The notes below the pieces were generated by a model. The model had not been told where the DNA came from. It saw only the letters and a program-made list of their open reading frames with translations, and ran no database searches. Below, piece after piece: positions 1-10,340 of a stretch of DNA of 64,000 nucleotides. This stretch comes from Antennarius striatus (taxonomy: Eukaryota > Chordata > Actinopteri > Lophiiformes > Antennariidae). The position numbers and the translations under genes are program-made. The first letter of the stretch is position 1; every line of letters begins with the position of its first letter. The stretch covers positions 18,627,760-18,691,759 of the forward strand of contig NC_090781.1 in NCBI RefSeq assembly GCF_040054535.1, given 5' to 3'.

Positions 1-252
1 CATTTCTGCTGGAGCCCTTGTTTTTCGTAAATGGGTACATTTTGTAGAATTATTTTGCTGTATTTAGGACTTATGATAATTGATGTTGTCTCTGATTTTT
101 AAATTTAACTGACGGAGCTTTGTCTCTACCCGGCTGTTCGTTCCATACGTCACCCTTCCTGCTGAACTTCTAATGATGAGTTCTTCAATATGTGGTGTTA
201 CATTTCCTCTATGAACACATATTTCCATCACCACCACATATTGGCCACTCAC

Positions 253-317
253 CACCACAGAGATCCCCGATGTCTTCCTCTATAGCCTCATCGATGGCGT
301 CATCAAAGTCGTCAAAC
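253..317 (-). CDS. rsf1: rsf1 exon 14 (last exon in window)
   Basis: Acceptor TTTTCCAG; reads RFDDFDDAIDEAIEEDIGDL, matching the RSF1 FDEFDEAIDEAIEDD block. The donor is taken as GGTG|GTGAGT at 253; a neighbouring GT would shift it by 3 bases. Positions 1-252 are read as intron, with no further RSF1 exon recognised. Confidence 0.88.
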
Positions 318-824
318 CTGGAAAACACATGCAAAAAGTCAAAAAAACATCAGAAGACTCAACAGAAGGGGTCTGCAAACAACAGCAACTCCAAACAAAT
401 AAAAAATGGCTATTTTAATATTTGACATGATAACTTGAGCTCCACATACTGTTGAGCATGAACTTCTGCTGAGTAAAACTCACCTGTAACTGATGTGCTT
501 CCTGGTTCTGGTTGATCTCCGACCTAGATTTTTACTCTTTTTGGAATCCTTCTTCTTTGCCGACTTCTCCTCTTCCTCCTCCTCATCGCCCTCCTAAAAC
601 AGTAAAGTAGATTTAATATTTAAAATGTATTTGGGATAAAACAGATGGTCAGTACATATTTGTTCATGAGGCGTTTTTGATCCGGGTGTGATTTGCTCAC
701 AGGAATGATGTTCTCCACACTGATTCCCACGTACACCAGACGCTCCCTCCTGCAAAGACGAAGGTGAGAAATCAGGGCCAAAATTCACAAGAATTAGAAT
801 TAGAATATTTTTGGAAAGTTGATC

Positions 825-864
<40 letters not shown>

Positions 865-3800
865 CCTCCTCTCTGCACGCTCTCTTTTCTTCAGAGCACT
901 GTCCAGATTCTGCAGCTGCTCCTCCAGTTTCTCGCACAGCCGCTTCTAGAAATTGAGAAAAAAATTTGAACCCATCACGAATATGTTCACTAGCGCTTCG
1001 GATCAGAAATCATTCTTTTTTTGTATGAGTGAAATGTGTCCAAAACTCCAGTGCTGCAAGGTGGGATTAAATTAGATAATTTTATTGTTATTCTAATGAG
1101 AGCAATTGATTTTTCTTAAATGTTTTTTTTTAATTTTATTGCGAAAGCTGACATCTATTCGACTCAAACTGCAACCTAACTGGCTACGCTGATCAACAGT
1201 ATGTGTGAGTTCCTCTCCCGTGTCACACGATGCAGCTTACATGTTGGCAGGGTGGACAGAACCACTCTCCATCTGGAATCAACATGAGTGGCGGCCGCAG
1301 ACAGGCCGTGTGATATCCGCTATCGCAGGAGTCACACAACAGGATCTGAGGACAGACAACAACATTCTCCATCTCAGTTTGAGTCCCTGCTAACAGGCAC
1401 ATTTTATTCCGCCTAAATACAGAAGAGGTTTCTCCTGTTGTGGAATTAACAGATTGTCACACCTGCTTGCACGTCATTATCATATAACGTATCTGGACAC
1501 CCTGTTGAGTTAATATGTCTCACCAGCTCAGGGTGGTTGGGCAGGCCACAATGGCTGCAGGCATCTTCGCTCGGAATCTCCCCCGATTTGCACGATTCTT
1601 CCGACTCGCTCCCTCCTTTGCCGTCTTCGTCTCTTCCTTTCCCCCCTCTGTCCTCAAGCTCCCCTCCCTCATTCAGTTTGCGCCTCTTTGAGCGAATGTT
1701 GGACCATCTCGGACGCCGGTGTCTCCTTTTACCCTAAAAACGCCCCCCCAAACAAAGAGAGAAGCAGCTGAGCAAACAAAAACCAGAGCAGACACACACA
1801 CACACACACACACATCTGTTCAACCTCACTCCACACAATCTGATTACCCTTTGTTTCCTATTTTGACTGACAGATTCTGTTTTTCTGTGTTTTTTTGGAG
1901 TAGAGTCCTGCTCTTCCTCATCTTCATCTTCCCCTTCTCCCTCCTCCTCCTCTTCTTCTTCCTCGTCATCATCTTCCATCGTCCTATCGAGCGAGTCCTC
2001 TTTTCCTTGTGTTTTCTTCCTGGGGCTCTCGGCTACCTTGGAGCTCGGCCTGCAAGTTGGAAAACAAAAATGATCTTGAAGAAAAAAACCTACAGGACTA
2101 AATTCATCGTCGCAGGACCTGACATAACAACCACATAAGGAACACATACCTGCAAATCCTCGCAGATCTCCTTAGTGTCCTCCCTTCCTCTTGTGCATCC
2201 TGCTTCCTCTCCTTCTCCTCCTTGGCCCCCTTTCCCTTTAACTTGTTTCTCCGGTGAGGAGGAATCTTTATCTTCAACCTGATTCCTTCTTTCTGGAGCT
2301 CAGAGGAGGCTTCCTCCAGGGGACCGGGCCTTTCTTCTGCCCCAGCGTCCTTCACATTACACTGCGATGCCAACCCACCGTTGACTCCGTCTCCCTGCTC
2401 CTCTGTTTTTGAAGGTGAATTAGTGCTCCCTGATTCTACCTGCAACTTTCCTAGTGTGCTTTTATTCATGTCATGATCTTTACTTTCATCGTCTGCCACT
2501 GGGTGCCCGTACACCTCTCTTCTCCTCTCCTCCTTCCGATCCAGGTTATCACATTTCTGCTGACCTCTACTCTCCTCTATCATTTTTGCACTTTGGTCCT
2601 CCTCTGTGAGCAGATTGGAGGAAACACTACAAGCATCTACTTTTCTGTCCATCACTTCAGGGAGTGGATCAGATGTGGGCAATGGTAGTTTTCTGGCCGA
2701 TGGAACCTCCGTGGCCACAGGGGGAGTAAGAGCAGCAGCTGCTTCCACTTCGACATCCTCCTTTCTTACCAGCACCGACTGCCGGCCCGCCTCCTTTTCT
2801 TCCTTCGCATCTCTGGAGCCTTGGTGTTCTAAACTTGTCCCGTTCTGTTCCTGCCGATCAGAACCAGGTGCTCCCTTGTGATGCTCGGATGGGCTGCGGA
2901 TAACTCCTATGTGACCTATAACTCCGACTTGACCTATGACTCCTATGACTCCATTTTGCCCCTCTTTGTGCGGCATGAAGAGTGACGCTGGCCTGCCATT
3001 GGTCAGTTCTGGCCTGGCTTCAGTCGCCACTCGCTGCTGCTGTGAAGCAGCTTGACCACAAACAGGCACTAATGAGTTTGATACCTCCTGCTCTCTTCCA
3101 TAGCTGTCTTTGGTCTGGATCACTGAAGGGTTACAAACAATAATGCTACTGTTGTTAAGGTGGTTGCTGTGGTAACTCTCAGCCAGCTTAAGCTCCCTCT
3201 TCTTCAGTGGTATCTTGGCCTGCTGGCTGCTCCTGACGACCGCTCGCTCTGCCTCCTCTTCCTTGTTCATTTCCTGCTTCGTCACAGTCGCTACTGGTGC
3301 CATGACAACCGACACAGAGTTCTTGGAGGCGTCAGCATCCCTGGATTCTGATTTGATGATGGTGGTTATGGTGCTCACGCGGTTATCAAACAGCGGAGAT
3401 TTTTGGTCTGTTCTCTCTTCTTTCACTTCGGTGTTGATCTGCTTCATATCCTGAATCTGCTCCTGCTTTAACTCTGCAAAACAAAAAGCAATCAGATCAG
3501 TGTAATTAGGATGAACTGGGAAAGTTCTTTAGGTATCTCAGAGTGTCTGTTGTTTGACATGGAAGCACTGTACTATAATTAATGTATACTGTGTGTGTCT
3601 AGTCTACTTTTTCTAACAAGACTGTTATTTTAACATAAATACCTTCTGTTAGGACCTTCTCTTCTTTCACAGGGTCAACCGTCTTACTATCAGTTTGTTC
3701 CTCTGTGGTCTTGGAGGGTTCAAGGTCGGTGCTTCCAGTGGCTTCATTACCTGAAACATCATAAAACATTTTGAGTCATTTATCTTTTGTCCACATTACA

Positions 3801-6800
3801 GTCACTACTGCAGTTAGACTCTCGGCACAGCATAGAATTAAAATCAGCATCTTCTGGCTGGATATCCCTGTGCATCATTCAAGTTCCAGTTTACATTCAT
3901 ATCTGTCTACTTAAATATACGGTAGAGAGTGAAATTATTTCACTTCATAAATTCCAGAGAGAATAAAGAGTTCATGGAAAAAAGGAAAAAATTGCGAGTC
4001 ACTGTTAAAGGAGGTGAAATCATATTTTTCCATCTATTCTCCATTTTGCAAAACACACCAGCATCTTTATCAGTTGGGCTGGTGCTCCTTGTTCCAGCCT
4101 GGTCCTGGTCCTGGTTTGGGTTAGGACTGATCTGGGCCTTCAGCAGCTCCAGAGCCTCAGCCAGGTCATTACGTGTCCTGAGGAGAAAGAAAAGCAGGAT
4201 TTAAATAATGTGACACCCAATGACATGACGAGGTTATCCTCGAATCGGTTCAAGCCAGGGCTGGAATGGAATTTTGCAAACCGATAACCCTAACGCAAAC
4301 CCAATGTAGTAAGAAAAACTTTTTGATAACAATTAATTTCATCTGAATGGGGGAAGGGATAATGTTTGTTATCAGAGGGAGATCAGCTAATTCAAACAAA
4401 AGTACTACCTAACAATACACTTCCAGGTGGAGCCGTCCAGATCATCTTGCTCCTCTGTGTACATCCGGATGTTCTGTTCCTGGTCCAGCTGAAGCCAGTA
4501 CATCAGACCCTGCTGGTCCCGACCAAGAGGCTGCAAACGCATTTTCTCTGGGTCCTCCTCGTTTATCGCCATTTTGAACTTGAGGTTGTCATCAAACTGA
4601 CACTCACAGAGATACTGCAGGGGGAGAAACAACAGAGGTTAATGAGGTTGTTTTGTTGACGGGTTGCTCAATGCTTTGGATGCACTAATCACATGAAGCA
4701 ATAAAATTAAAACGTATCGTACTTTGAGAATGCTTGACTTGCACTCCATTGACATTTCCTGGTAGCCCTTCTGCTCCAACTCCCAAGCCCAAGTACTGTT
4801 CAACTCCTGGCAAACCTACAACAAACCACAAAAAGACAAATGACAATGTGCACAAGTTCTGAGTCACAAATATGACACGCCCAGTTTCATTCCCTTTCAG
4901 ATGTTTCCTTCCATTATAACATTTGTTGAAGACAACAGAATAAATTCTCGACAGTTAAGTCATTCCACATAAAGCTCAACAAGGTCAGAAATTGATGTAC
5001 AAACATCTTTGATATCATCTTCCAGTGAATAGAAATTGTGCACTGCGTTAGGGTCCTTACAGTTAAACACATCAAAACTACAAGCAGGTGTATGGGGGCC
5101 TCACCTTGGCCAGGTATTTCTCCCATCGGTCAGTCGTGACAGATCTCCCCAGTTTTCTGAGAAGCTTGATATGGAGTTCAATAAGGGGTTTAGGAACTGG
5201 AAAACACAACACGATAATTAAAACATAGGACTGTCAGTCCCAAATTAACACAAAACACCAGAGACTTGTAACAAAGACTCATTCTGCTTAAGTGCCTTTG
5301 AGCACGACTGAACATCCAGCCAGAAAAACCGTTTATACAGTATCTGACCACCATCTCTTACCTCCTGCTTAAGGCCCACATTGGGATGACAGAGTGTGTT
5401 GGTGCACATGGCAGGAGTAACAATATGACACATGCTGTCACTGAGATTCTGTAGTTATCAGGGAAATCCCTGCTTTTACCAGGAAGCTAAAGCAAAGCAA
5501 TCGACGAGTTTTAAATACACAGTACTGAAAAAGGATCCACACTGTTGATGCCACACAGTGTACGCATTGGAACAGTGTGGTTCCAAACAGTATGGTTCTA
5601 TAGTATGTGTGGAACACAGTCGTAAACATGCCCTCCATCCTTACATCCATTTTTTCAATGTTCAATGTCATGTCTAAGTGAAATCAGGTTGATTGTAATC
5701 ACATCATGTTTGTTCATTCTTCATGACAGATTAGCCTTTAACTAGTAAAAAAAAATCTTCTAAAAACATGTGGCCCCAAATAATGATTATTTACATCACC
5801 CCAAAATACAATGGATTGTGTCTTGGATCTTATCTAATGAAAAAAATAGTCATCAAAATACGATTTAGTGATCTACCAACAGACACTCAAACGTGTACTG
5901 AACAAAATACTTTGATAAAAACTATTCTCCAATGTAAACAAACGTTAAAACATTAACACTAGTATTATTACATAATGATAATAAGTGTTTATAACTAGAA
6001 ATTACAAAAAAAGCATCGCGCCTTAGTTCTGCTGTGAGACTTTCAGGGACCGCATGAATTTCCAGGAAATTACAGTTCTCAGTGCTGCAGTTATAAAACA
6101 AATGTTTCTGCGTCTTCACATAATCCACACAGAAATCAGATTGTAATCTGAATCCCAATCTAAAATCCTGTCTTTTACTTCACCATGAACACCAACACAT
6201 TGTTTCAGCCATTCTACGGAACAAAATCAGACCTAACGGTAAATGGAAACTGGGTTTGCTAGCTAACTCCAAACCGCGTGACACGGTTAGCTAACATTCT
6301 AACGACATGGCTTCAACTCTCACACAACGCTTTGTAAAAATACGTATAAATATGTATTACGTGCTAAATTTACCATACGGCTTCATGTCACACTTGGATT
6401 AAAGTTGATGGAATCCTTATTGCTATGAGTTAGCCAGGAGTAAGAGCACCTAGTACGCATGCGCACATTTGACAGCCACTCTACCATTGGCAAAAAATTA
6501 CACCCAGTGTTTTCATCGAGCATCGTTTGCGCAGTATTTAAACGTCGACAGACACAACGTTATAAGCCGTGAGAAGAGGAACAACGCGCAACCCAGTGAA
6601 TGTTGTTGTAATTTTCCGCAGACCTGTGAAGCAAGGCCGATAAAAAAAACGACACCTGACAACCCACCGGAGCTAGCTGGCTGGCTGAGCTGTTGGTGGT
6701 CACTGGGCTCCGCTGCATCATGGCTCCCACACCAAGTTTAGCCTTCACAGATCAATATTAGCATTGACAGCGCCGTCTACGACATGTCACTTAACCCCAA

Positions 6801-7361
6801 CTAAAATCCCTCGATGTTGTTTACCACATTATGAGCTCCTGTGTTCATCAGTATTCGTTTCCTTTAGCACAAACACACATGCTCTAAAGTGAGTAAAATT
6901 CGGAGTGACGCTAGCTCAGTGTAGCGGTTAACGATTTTCTCTCCGGCAAATCTTTCTTACGAAACTTACTAAGAAACTACTAATATTAGTCTCCGTCCAA
7001 TCAAAAACTACCAGGAAAGTGTAGCTCGATGCTAGTTGACTAAACTCCTGGTTACACACTTTTTCGCTATCCCCAGCATCTTCATGGTGATGATGATGGT
7101 GGTGGTGGTGGTGATGGTGGTGGTAGCGGTGGACTCCTTCGGTTTCAAGTGTCGCAGCTCACTACCACTTCTTCGCCCCACCACGACCACAGCTACCGAT
7201 CTCTCACCTGTCGTTGTGTCTCGCAGGTACCTCTCCATCTGCGGGAAAGTCATCTCGGGGAGATCTAGCGTCGCTCCGTATCTCTCCAGAAACGAGCAGA
7301 CCTCCGCAAAGCTCGGGCAAAGCGCCGGGCCAGAGCTTCTCACCACCACCGGAGCAGCCAT
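253..7361 (-). CDS. rsf1: Remodeling and spacing factor 1 (RSF1/HBXAP), 3'-partial gene
   Basis: RSF1 is the nuclear histone-chaperone subunit that pairs with the ISWI ATPase SNF2H (SMARCA5) in the RSF nucleosome-spacing complex. Fourteen coding exons with GT-AG introns and consistent phases read on the minus strand: 7208-7361, 5105-5196, 4723-4815, 4409-4614, 4059-4177, 3643-3750, 2150-3473, 1848-2049, 1524-1733, 1241-1345, 866-945, 701-749, 484-593, 253-317. They total about 972 codons, against roughly 1440 in human, so the acidic C-terminal third lies off the left edge. Domain order: N-terminal DDT/WHIM-type module (residues 1-200, with CSFLERYG, CECQFDDNLKFK and GLMYW), a long poorly conserved middle containing QQAKIPLKKREL, an acidic run, then a C4HC3 PHD finger (about 825-870) and the conserved RLVYVGIS and RRSTRTRK blocks. 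The start codon at 7361 has a good Kozak context (GAAAGATGG). Identity is recalled from family sequences. Whether it is the a or b teleost copy cannot be decided here. Confidence 0.93.
484..593 (-). CDS. rsf1: rsf1 exon 13
   Basis: Acceptor TGTTTTAG, donor TTACAG|GTGAGT. Encodes an acidic then lysine-rich segment, EGDEEEEEEKSAKKKDSKKS, followed by the conserved GRRSTRTRKHISY. Confidence 0.92.
701..749 (-). CDS. rsf1: rsf1 exon 12
   Basis: A short 49-nt exon, acceptor TTTGCAG, donor ATTCCT|GTGAGC. Encodes RERLVYVGISVENIIP, almost invariant in RSF1. Confidence 0.93.
826..861. repeat. (TG)n/(CA)n microsatellite abutting an rsf1 5' splice site
   Basis: About 17 TG dinucleotides on the plus strand, read as CA repeats in the rsf1 transcript. 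They begin about 5 nt after the donor of exon 11. CA repeats are known binding sites for the splicing regulator hnRNP L. Confidence 0.95.
866..945 (-). CDS. rsf1: rsf1 exon 11 (basic coiled-coil segment)
   Basis: Acceptor TTTCTAG. Reads KRLCEKLEEQLQNLDSALKK then RERAERR, a heptad-like charged helix following the PHD finger. The donor GAGGAG|GTATAC is followed within 5 bases by a long (AC)n run on the coding strand. Confidence 0.92.
1241..1345 (-). CDS. rsf1: rsf1 exon 10 (core of PHD finger)
   Basis: Thirty-five codons, phase 0 at both ends: ILLCDSCDSGYHTACLRPPL then MLIPDGEWFCPPCQH. All remaining PHD ligands (CxxC, H, C, CxxC) are present. The sequence is nearly identical to vertebrate RSF1. 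Acceptor GTCCTCAG, donor CAACAT|GTAAGC. Confidence 0.95.
1524..1733 (-). CDS. rsf1: rsf1 exon 9 (basic RW region and start of PHD finger)
   Basis: Acceptor TTTTTAG, donor GAGCTG|GTGAGA. Reads GKRRHRRPRWSNIRSKRRKL, then an acidic/serine linker, then CSHCGLPNHPEL, the first two zinc-binding cysteines of the PHD finger. The finger is split across the intron with exon 10. Confidence 0.92.
1792..1813. repeat. (AC)n microsatellite in rsf1 intron 8
   Basis: Eleven AC dinucleotides on the plus strand (TG on the transcript), between exons 8 and 9. Confidence 0.95.
1848..2049 (-). CDS. rsf1: rsf1 exon 8 (acidic tract)
   Basis: Acceptor CTTGCAG, donor AAAGG|GTAATC. Encodes PSSKVAESPRKKTQGKEDSL followed by a long Glu/Asp run and STPKKHRKTESVSQNRKQR. 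Acidic tracts of this kind are typical of histone chaperones. The downstream open frame, including a (TG)n-encoded Cys/Val stretch, is intronic. Confidence 0.88.
2150..3473 (-). CDS. rsf1: rsf1 exon 7 (large central exon)
   Basis: About 441 codons of mostly disordered, charged sequence. Acceptor TTTTGCAG, donor TTGCAG|GTATGT. Conserved anchors with vertebrate RSF1 are QQAKIPLKKRELKL near the start and EGIRLKIKIPPHRR plus GRTLRRSARICR at the end. In between, similarity is low and there is a short tandem VIG-type repeat at about 2898-2953. The upstream splice site places the exon start 26 bases before the first internal Met (3447). Confidence 0.93.
3643..3750 (-). CDS. rsf1: rsf1 exon 6
   Basis: Acceptor GTTTCAG, donor AGAAG|GTATTT. 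Encodes a Ser/Thr/Glu/Lys-rich linker (NEATGSTDLEPSKTTEEQTD...VKEEKVLTE) of the kind found in the poorly conserved RSF1 middle region. Supported mainly by splice sites and phase. Confidence 0.85.
4059..4177 (-). CDS. rsf1: rsf1 exon 5
   Basis: Acceptor CTCCTCAG. Reads RTRNDLAEALELLKAQISP and then an NQDQDQAG-rich tail. The donor could be at 4059 (GCTG|GTGTGT) or 2 bp later; phase agreement with exon 6 favours 4059. Confidence 0.85.
4409..4614 (-). CDS. rsf1: rsf1 exon 4 (WHIM-type motif)
   Basis: Acceptor CCCTGCAG, donor TTAG|GTAGTA. Encodes YLCECQFDDNLKFK, then RLQPLGRDQQGLMYW, then EEQDDLDGSTWKCIV. The GRD..GLMYW segment is the recognisable WHIM-type signature that in ISWI partners contributes to nucleosome-spacing function. 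Confidence 0.93.
4723..4815 (-). CDS. rsf1: rsf1 exon 3
   Basis: Acceptor TTGTAG, donor AAA|GTACGA. Thirty-one codons reading VCQELNSTWAWELEQKGYQE then MSMECKSSILK, which is the conserved RSF1 STWAWE block. Confidence 0.92.
5105..5196 (-). CDS. rsf1: rsf1 exon 2
   Basis: Acceptor ...TTTTCCAG, donor AAG|GTGAGG. Reads VPKPLIELHIKLLRKLGRSV then TTDRWEKYLAK, matching the conserved RSF1 stretch after the DDT start. Phase 1 in, phase 0 out, which matches exons 1 and 3. Confidence 0.92.
5197..7207 (-). other. rsf1 intron 1 (2.0 kb) with a promoter-like patch
   Basis: No exon recognised. Around 6450-6490 there is a GCATGCGCA string resembling an NRF-1 half site and an inverted CCAAT box (ATTGG at 6486-6490) in locally CpG-bearing sequence. 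This could be an alternative or distal promoter, but nothing downstream is recognisably coding. Confidence 0.4.
7084..7131. repeat. (TGG/TGA)n trinucleotide tract in rsf1 intron 1
   Basis: Imperfect ATGGTG/GGT triplets about 80 bp inside intron 1. They create low-complexity Thr/Ile or Val/Met open frames on both strands that are not coding. Confidence 0.9.
7208..7361 (-). CDS. rsf1: rsf1 exon 1 (start codon, N-terminal DDT-type region)
   Basis: Encodes MAAPVVVRSSGPALCPSFAE and then VCSFLERYGATLDLPEMTFPQMERYLRD, close to the vertebrate RSF1 N terminus. The donor is ACAG|GTGAGA (minus strand) and the exon ends in phase 1. The open frame continues into intron 1 to about 7032, but that part is rich in simple repeats and is not coding. 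Confidence 0.92.
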
Positions 7362-8879
7362 CTTTCCAGGCGGAGAGAAACAGGAGGGGAGGGCTCGATG
7401 CTAGGATGCGACTGTGTGCGAATCAAATGAATGGAAGGAGTACAGCGTCAATTCCTTTATTGAGGAAGAGCGAGACCTTCCCGTTTCCGGCTTTTACTTT
7501 CAAAATAAAACCATTTCGGACATGAGTTCCGGGTTGATAGTACACGATAGACGAATATTTTTACATATTTAAAACTAGTTTTAAATATTCTCATTATTTG
7601 AAACAGTGCTACTTGTCTGTTTCTACATTTATTTCCACAAAACATGTATGTTAACAATTTTATTTTAGATACGCAACCCCATTTCCTGTATTATTTTCTA
7701 TAGTTTACAACAACTTCACGCATCTTCGAGAAGTTGGGAGGACCACGGAGGGCAGTGAGAAATGCCCAGAATTCAACGCGATAGAACAACATCAGAAACA
7801 TTTTAAAATGGGTTTTCGTTGTTGTTTTTCCTCAGTTGCCTCCAGAATAAAATACGTAACAGTCTCCACCAATCTTTCTCAAAAACTAGAGACCCAAAGC
7901 AGACCTGGGCTGTGTCTAAACTGTGTGTTGTTGTTTTTTGTTAGGGGTTTGTACAGTAGTTGCAAACGCATTGGGATACAAACATGTAATATCGATCAGG
8001 CGTTTGGCTATTATTGAGTATTGCAGCATGTTGCTGCGTTGAATGTGGTTGGTCTGCCTGGGTGAATGCCGCCTTCAAGGACTGATGGCAATTTTGTTAT
8101 TTATGCTGAACGTATTACAGTACAGTAATAGTTTTACGAACATGAAGAAATCATCTCGTTGGACGTTTTTGATTTGATGGTCAAGGTGACGAATTTTAGC
8201 TTTCGACTGATTTCTAAAACATACAATTAATAGTATTCTGGGTCTCAGTTTTATATGAATACAAACAATGCGGGAGTTTGTTGTCCAAATGCAGTACAGT
8301 ATAAAACACAGGGAAATAAGGAGTTTCATGCCATCCAATCAGAGCTGCAATTCAAAATTTTGAAATAACAAAAACAGAGAAGGCTAGAATGCAAAATGAT
8401 TGAGTATTTTCAGGAAGGCTGTATTGAAGTCTGGGGTGGGTTAGGCAACGTTTCTTCACTCTGCAATTTGAAAATAGTGGGAAATATATTGATTTTGGCA
8501 TTGATACAGGAGCACCTCAAAGACGAATCACTTGGACAGACTAAACAAGCACCTGACAGACACTTCCGTCTCCATGAATTTTATTTTGAACATTTCAAAT
8601 GGAATACACTGATAATGCTCTTTTTTTTTATTCCATTTATAAAAGTGTTGGGATATCGATTATATTTTTCATTTATTTTACTATTTTTATATCTTGTTGC
8701 CTATTTCATACTATATTGTTACTGGACTAATTCAAAATATCTTCTAATAAACCCAACCCATTCGTCATTATATTTAAAAAAAATCCGAGCTGCTAATCTG
8801 CCATTGAACGCATCTGTTTTTAATTAAGGCCGGAAGGAGTTTTGTGTCTTACAGGAAGAAGACTGTGAAGTTGTGTTCA
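7362..8879. other. rsf1-panx1 head-to-head intergenic region
   Basis: Holds the rsf1 5' leader and upstream DNA (7362-7540 is relatively GC-rich) followed by AT-rich sequence. No TATA box could be assigned with confidence. An AT-rich 143-codon open frame at 8396-8827 resembles no protein I recognise and is treated as chance. Confidence 0.5.
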
Positions 8880-8889
8880 TTGTTTCAGG

Positions 8890-9034
8890 TGTTGAATGTA
8901 TTTCCCGCTGCATCGCTTAGCCGCCTTCTTGGGAAACAAACAGAACTTGTGTTTTCATAGCTGGAGCTGTTTACCCGCAGCCATGACACTTTAATAGACG
9001 AGGCAGTTGACAGCGAACACAATCTGGGCGGCAG
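8890..9034 (+). other. panx1: Possible noncoding first exon of panx1
   Basis: The string GGCGGCAG|GTGAGA at 9034/9035 is a strong donor, and TATTTTCAG at 10117 a good acceptor just before the panx1 start codon, so a spliced 5' leader is plausible. The proposed exon would carry a minimal upstream ORF (ATG ACA CTT TAA, 8983-8994). The 5' boundary is not defined by the sequence; transcript data would settle it. Confidence 0.4.
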
Positions 9035-9470
9035 GTGAGATTTCTTTCATTATGACTCACGCAGCGCTGCTGTGCTTTATCGCCTTTGCTATTTGTTTTT
9101 ATAACGTGTTCTGACATTTTTTATATTCCAGCACTGTTTAGTTTTTAGTGCAATCGATATTACTTAAAAAGTGAATGTATAAATTGTTTATTCTTGCTCT
9201 CTACAAACAGCCAGTCGGCACCGAAGTACAAATCACAACAATCAAATGTTCTTCCTAAAAGTTGACCGGAGTATAGATGTGTGTTGAAACGACATGTGCC
9301 TTAATAATAAAATAGTATGAACTAAAAAAAACATGTCTTCACGATCCATCTGCAGCTAAACAACGAGGTTTTTGTCTTGTGGGGAGACGGTCACGGGTTG
9401 TTTACAGCCATGATTTTATAAACATGTCTCAAGTCTTGACCACAGAAAAACAACCAAACATCGACAGATG

Positions 9471-9527
9471 TTTGTTGCTGATGGTGAATCAGCAACAATT
9501 TGTTGCTGATTCACCATCAGCAACAAA
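9471..9527. repeat. 57-bp perfect inverted repeat
   Basis: Arms 9471-9498 and 9500-9527 are exact 28-bp reverse complements separated by one T. Each arm is itself a hairpin (TTGTTGCTGAT, 5-nt loop, ATCAGCAACAA). It lies in the proposed panx1 5' intron. Confidence 0.97.
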
Positions 9528-10159
9528 TGGTGGAATCAATTGTCTTTAGTGTTAAAACTGTAGTCACTGATTACAATCCTACCAACTTCTTGACTTTTAG
9601 AGAGGTAGTGTTGGAAGCTCTGATGCAATGTCAACATTCTCAACCAGATTGTCAAGATGTGTGTCATAAATATTCATGTACCGCCTGCAAAGTTTGTAAA
9701 CAGTTTTGAGTTTGGTGTTTGGTTGAGTTTCACACTTTAGGCTGATGATGAAGTTTAGGAAAAATAAAAAGCTTCAGATGAACCAATAAAACTGTCAAGT
9801 CTGGAATTTTTGGAATTTTTATGATGACTTCTCAATTCAACTCCATTATACGTGGCAAAGATATTTATGGACGCAAATCCCCTTAAATTTATACCGACTG
9901 AGGTCATTCTTATCCATTTTCAACGAATTAGGGAGATAATCAGGCACAGTGAGCATTGTCTGGTCGTCTTGACTCTGAGATTACCTTGTTACCCGACTCC
10001 TTTTTTTTTTTTTTTTTCAATCTGCAAATAAAATTTGCCAGGCAAAAAAGGGCGGGATACGATCATGTGAATAAATCTAAATATGTGAATCCTGTTTCCT
10101 GGTTTTTGTATTTTCAGCAGTTGTTCCGTATGTGTTGTAGGTGATAGAAGCGTAGCGAG

Positions 10160-10340
10160 ATGGCCATCGCCCATGTGGCTACTGAGTACGTGTTTAGCGA
10201 TTTTCTGCTGCGGGATCCGACCCAGGCTCGGTACCGCAGCGTCCGAACTGAGCTGGCTGTGGACAAGATAGTGACCTGTGTGGCGGTGGGGCTGCCCCTG
10301 CTCCTCATCTCTCTGGCCTTCGCGCAAGAAGTTTCAGTCG
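10160..10340 (+). CDS. panx1: panx1 exon 1 (start, N terminus, TM1)
   Basis: Start codon in GCGAGATGG context; residues 1-60. Ends with [16 protein letters not shown] and donor TCG|GTGAGT, phase 1. Confidence 0.96.

Noticed and set aside
64..258. 64-codon minus-strand frame beyond rsf1 exon 14
   Set aside because: It reads through the exon 14 donor and its translation does not resemble the next RSF1 segment; treated as intron.
1734..2147. 137-codon frame as a separate gene with a Cys-rich N terminus and a CVCV run
   Set aside because: Only 1848-2049 is a real exon (rsf1 exon 8); the rest is intron and a TG microsatellite.
8396..8827. 143-codon open frame with hydrophobic segments between rsf1 and panx1
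   Set aside because: AT-rich, no similarity I recognise, no splice or promoter support; most likely a chance ORF. A homology search or RNA-seq could overturn this.
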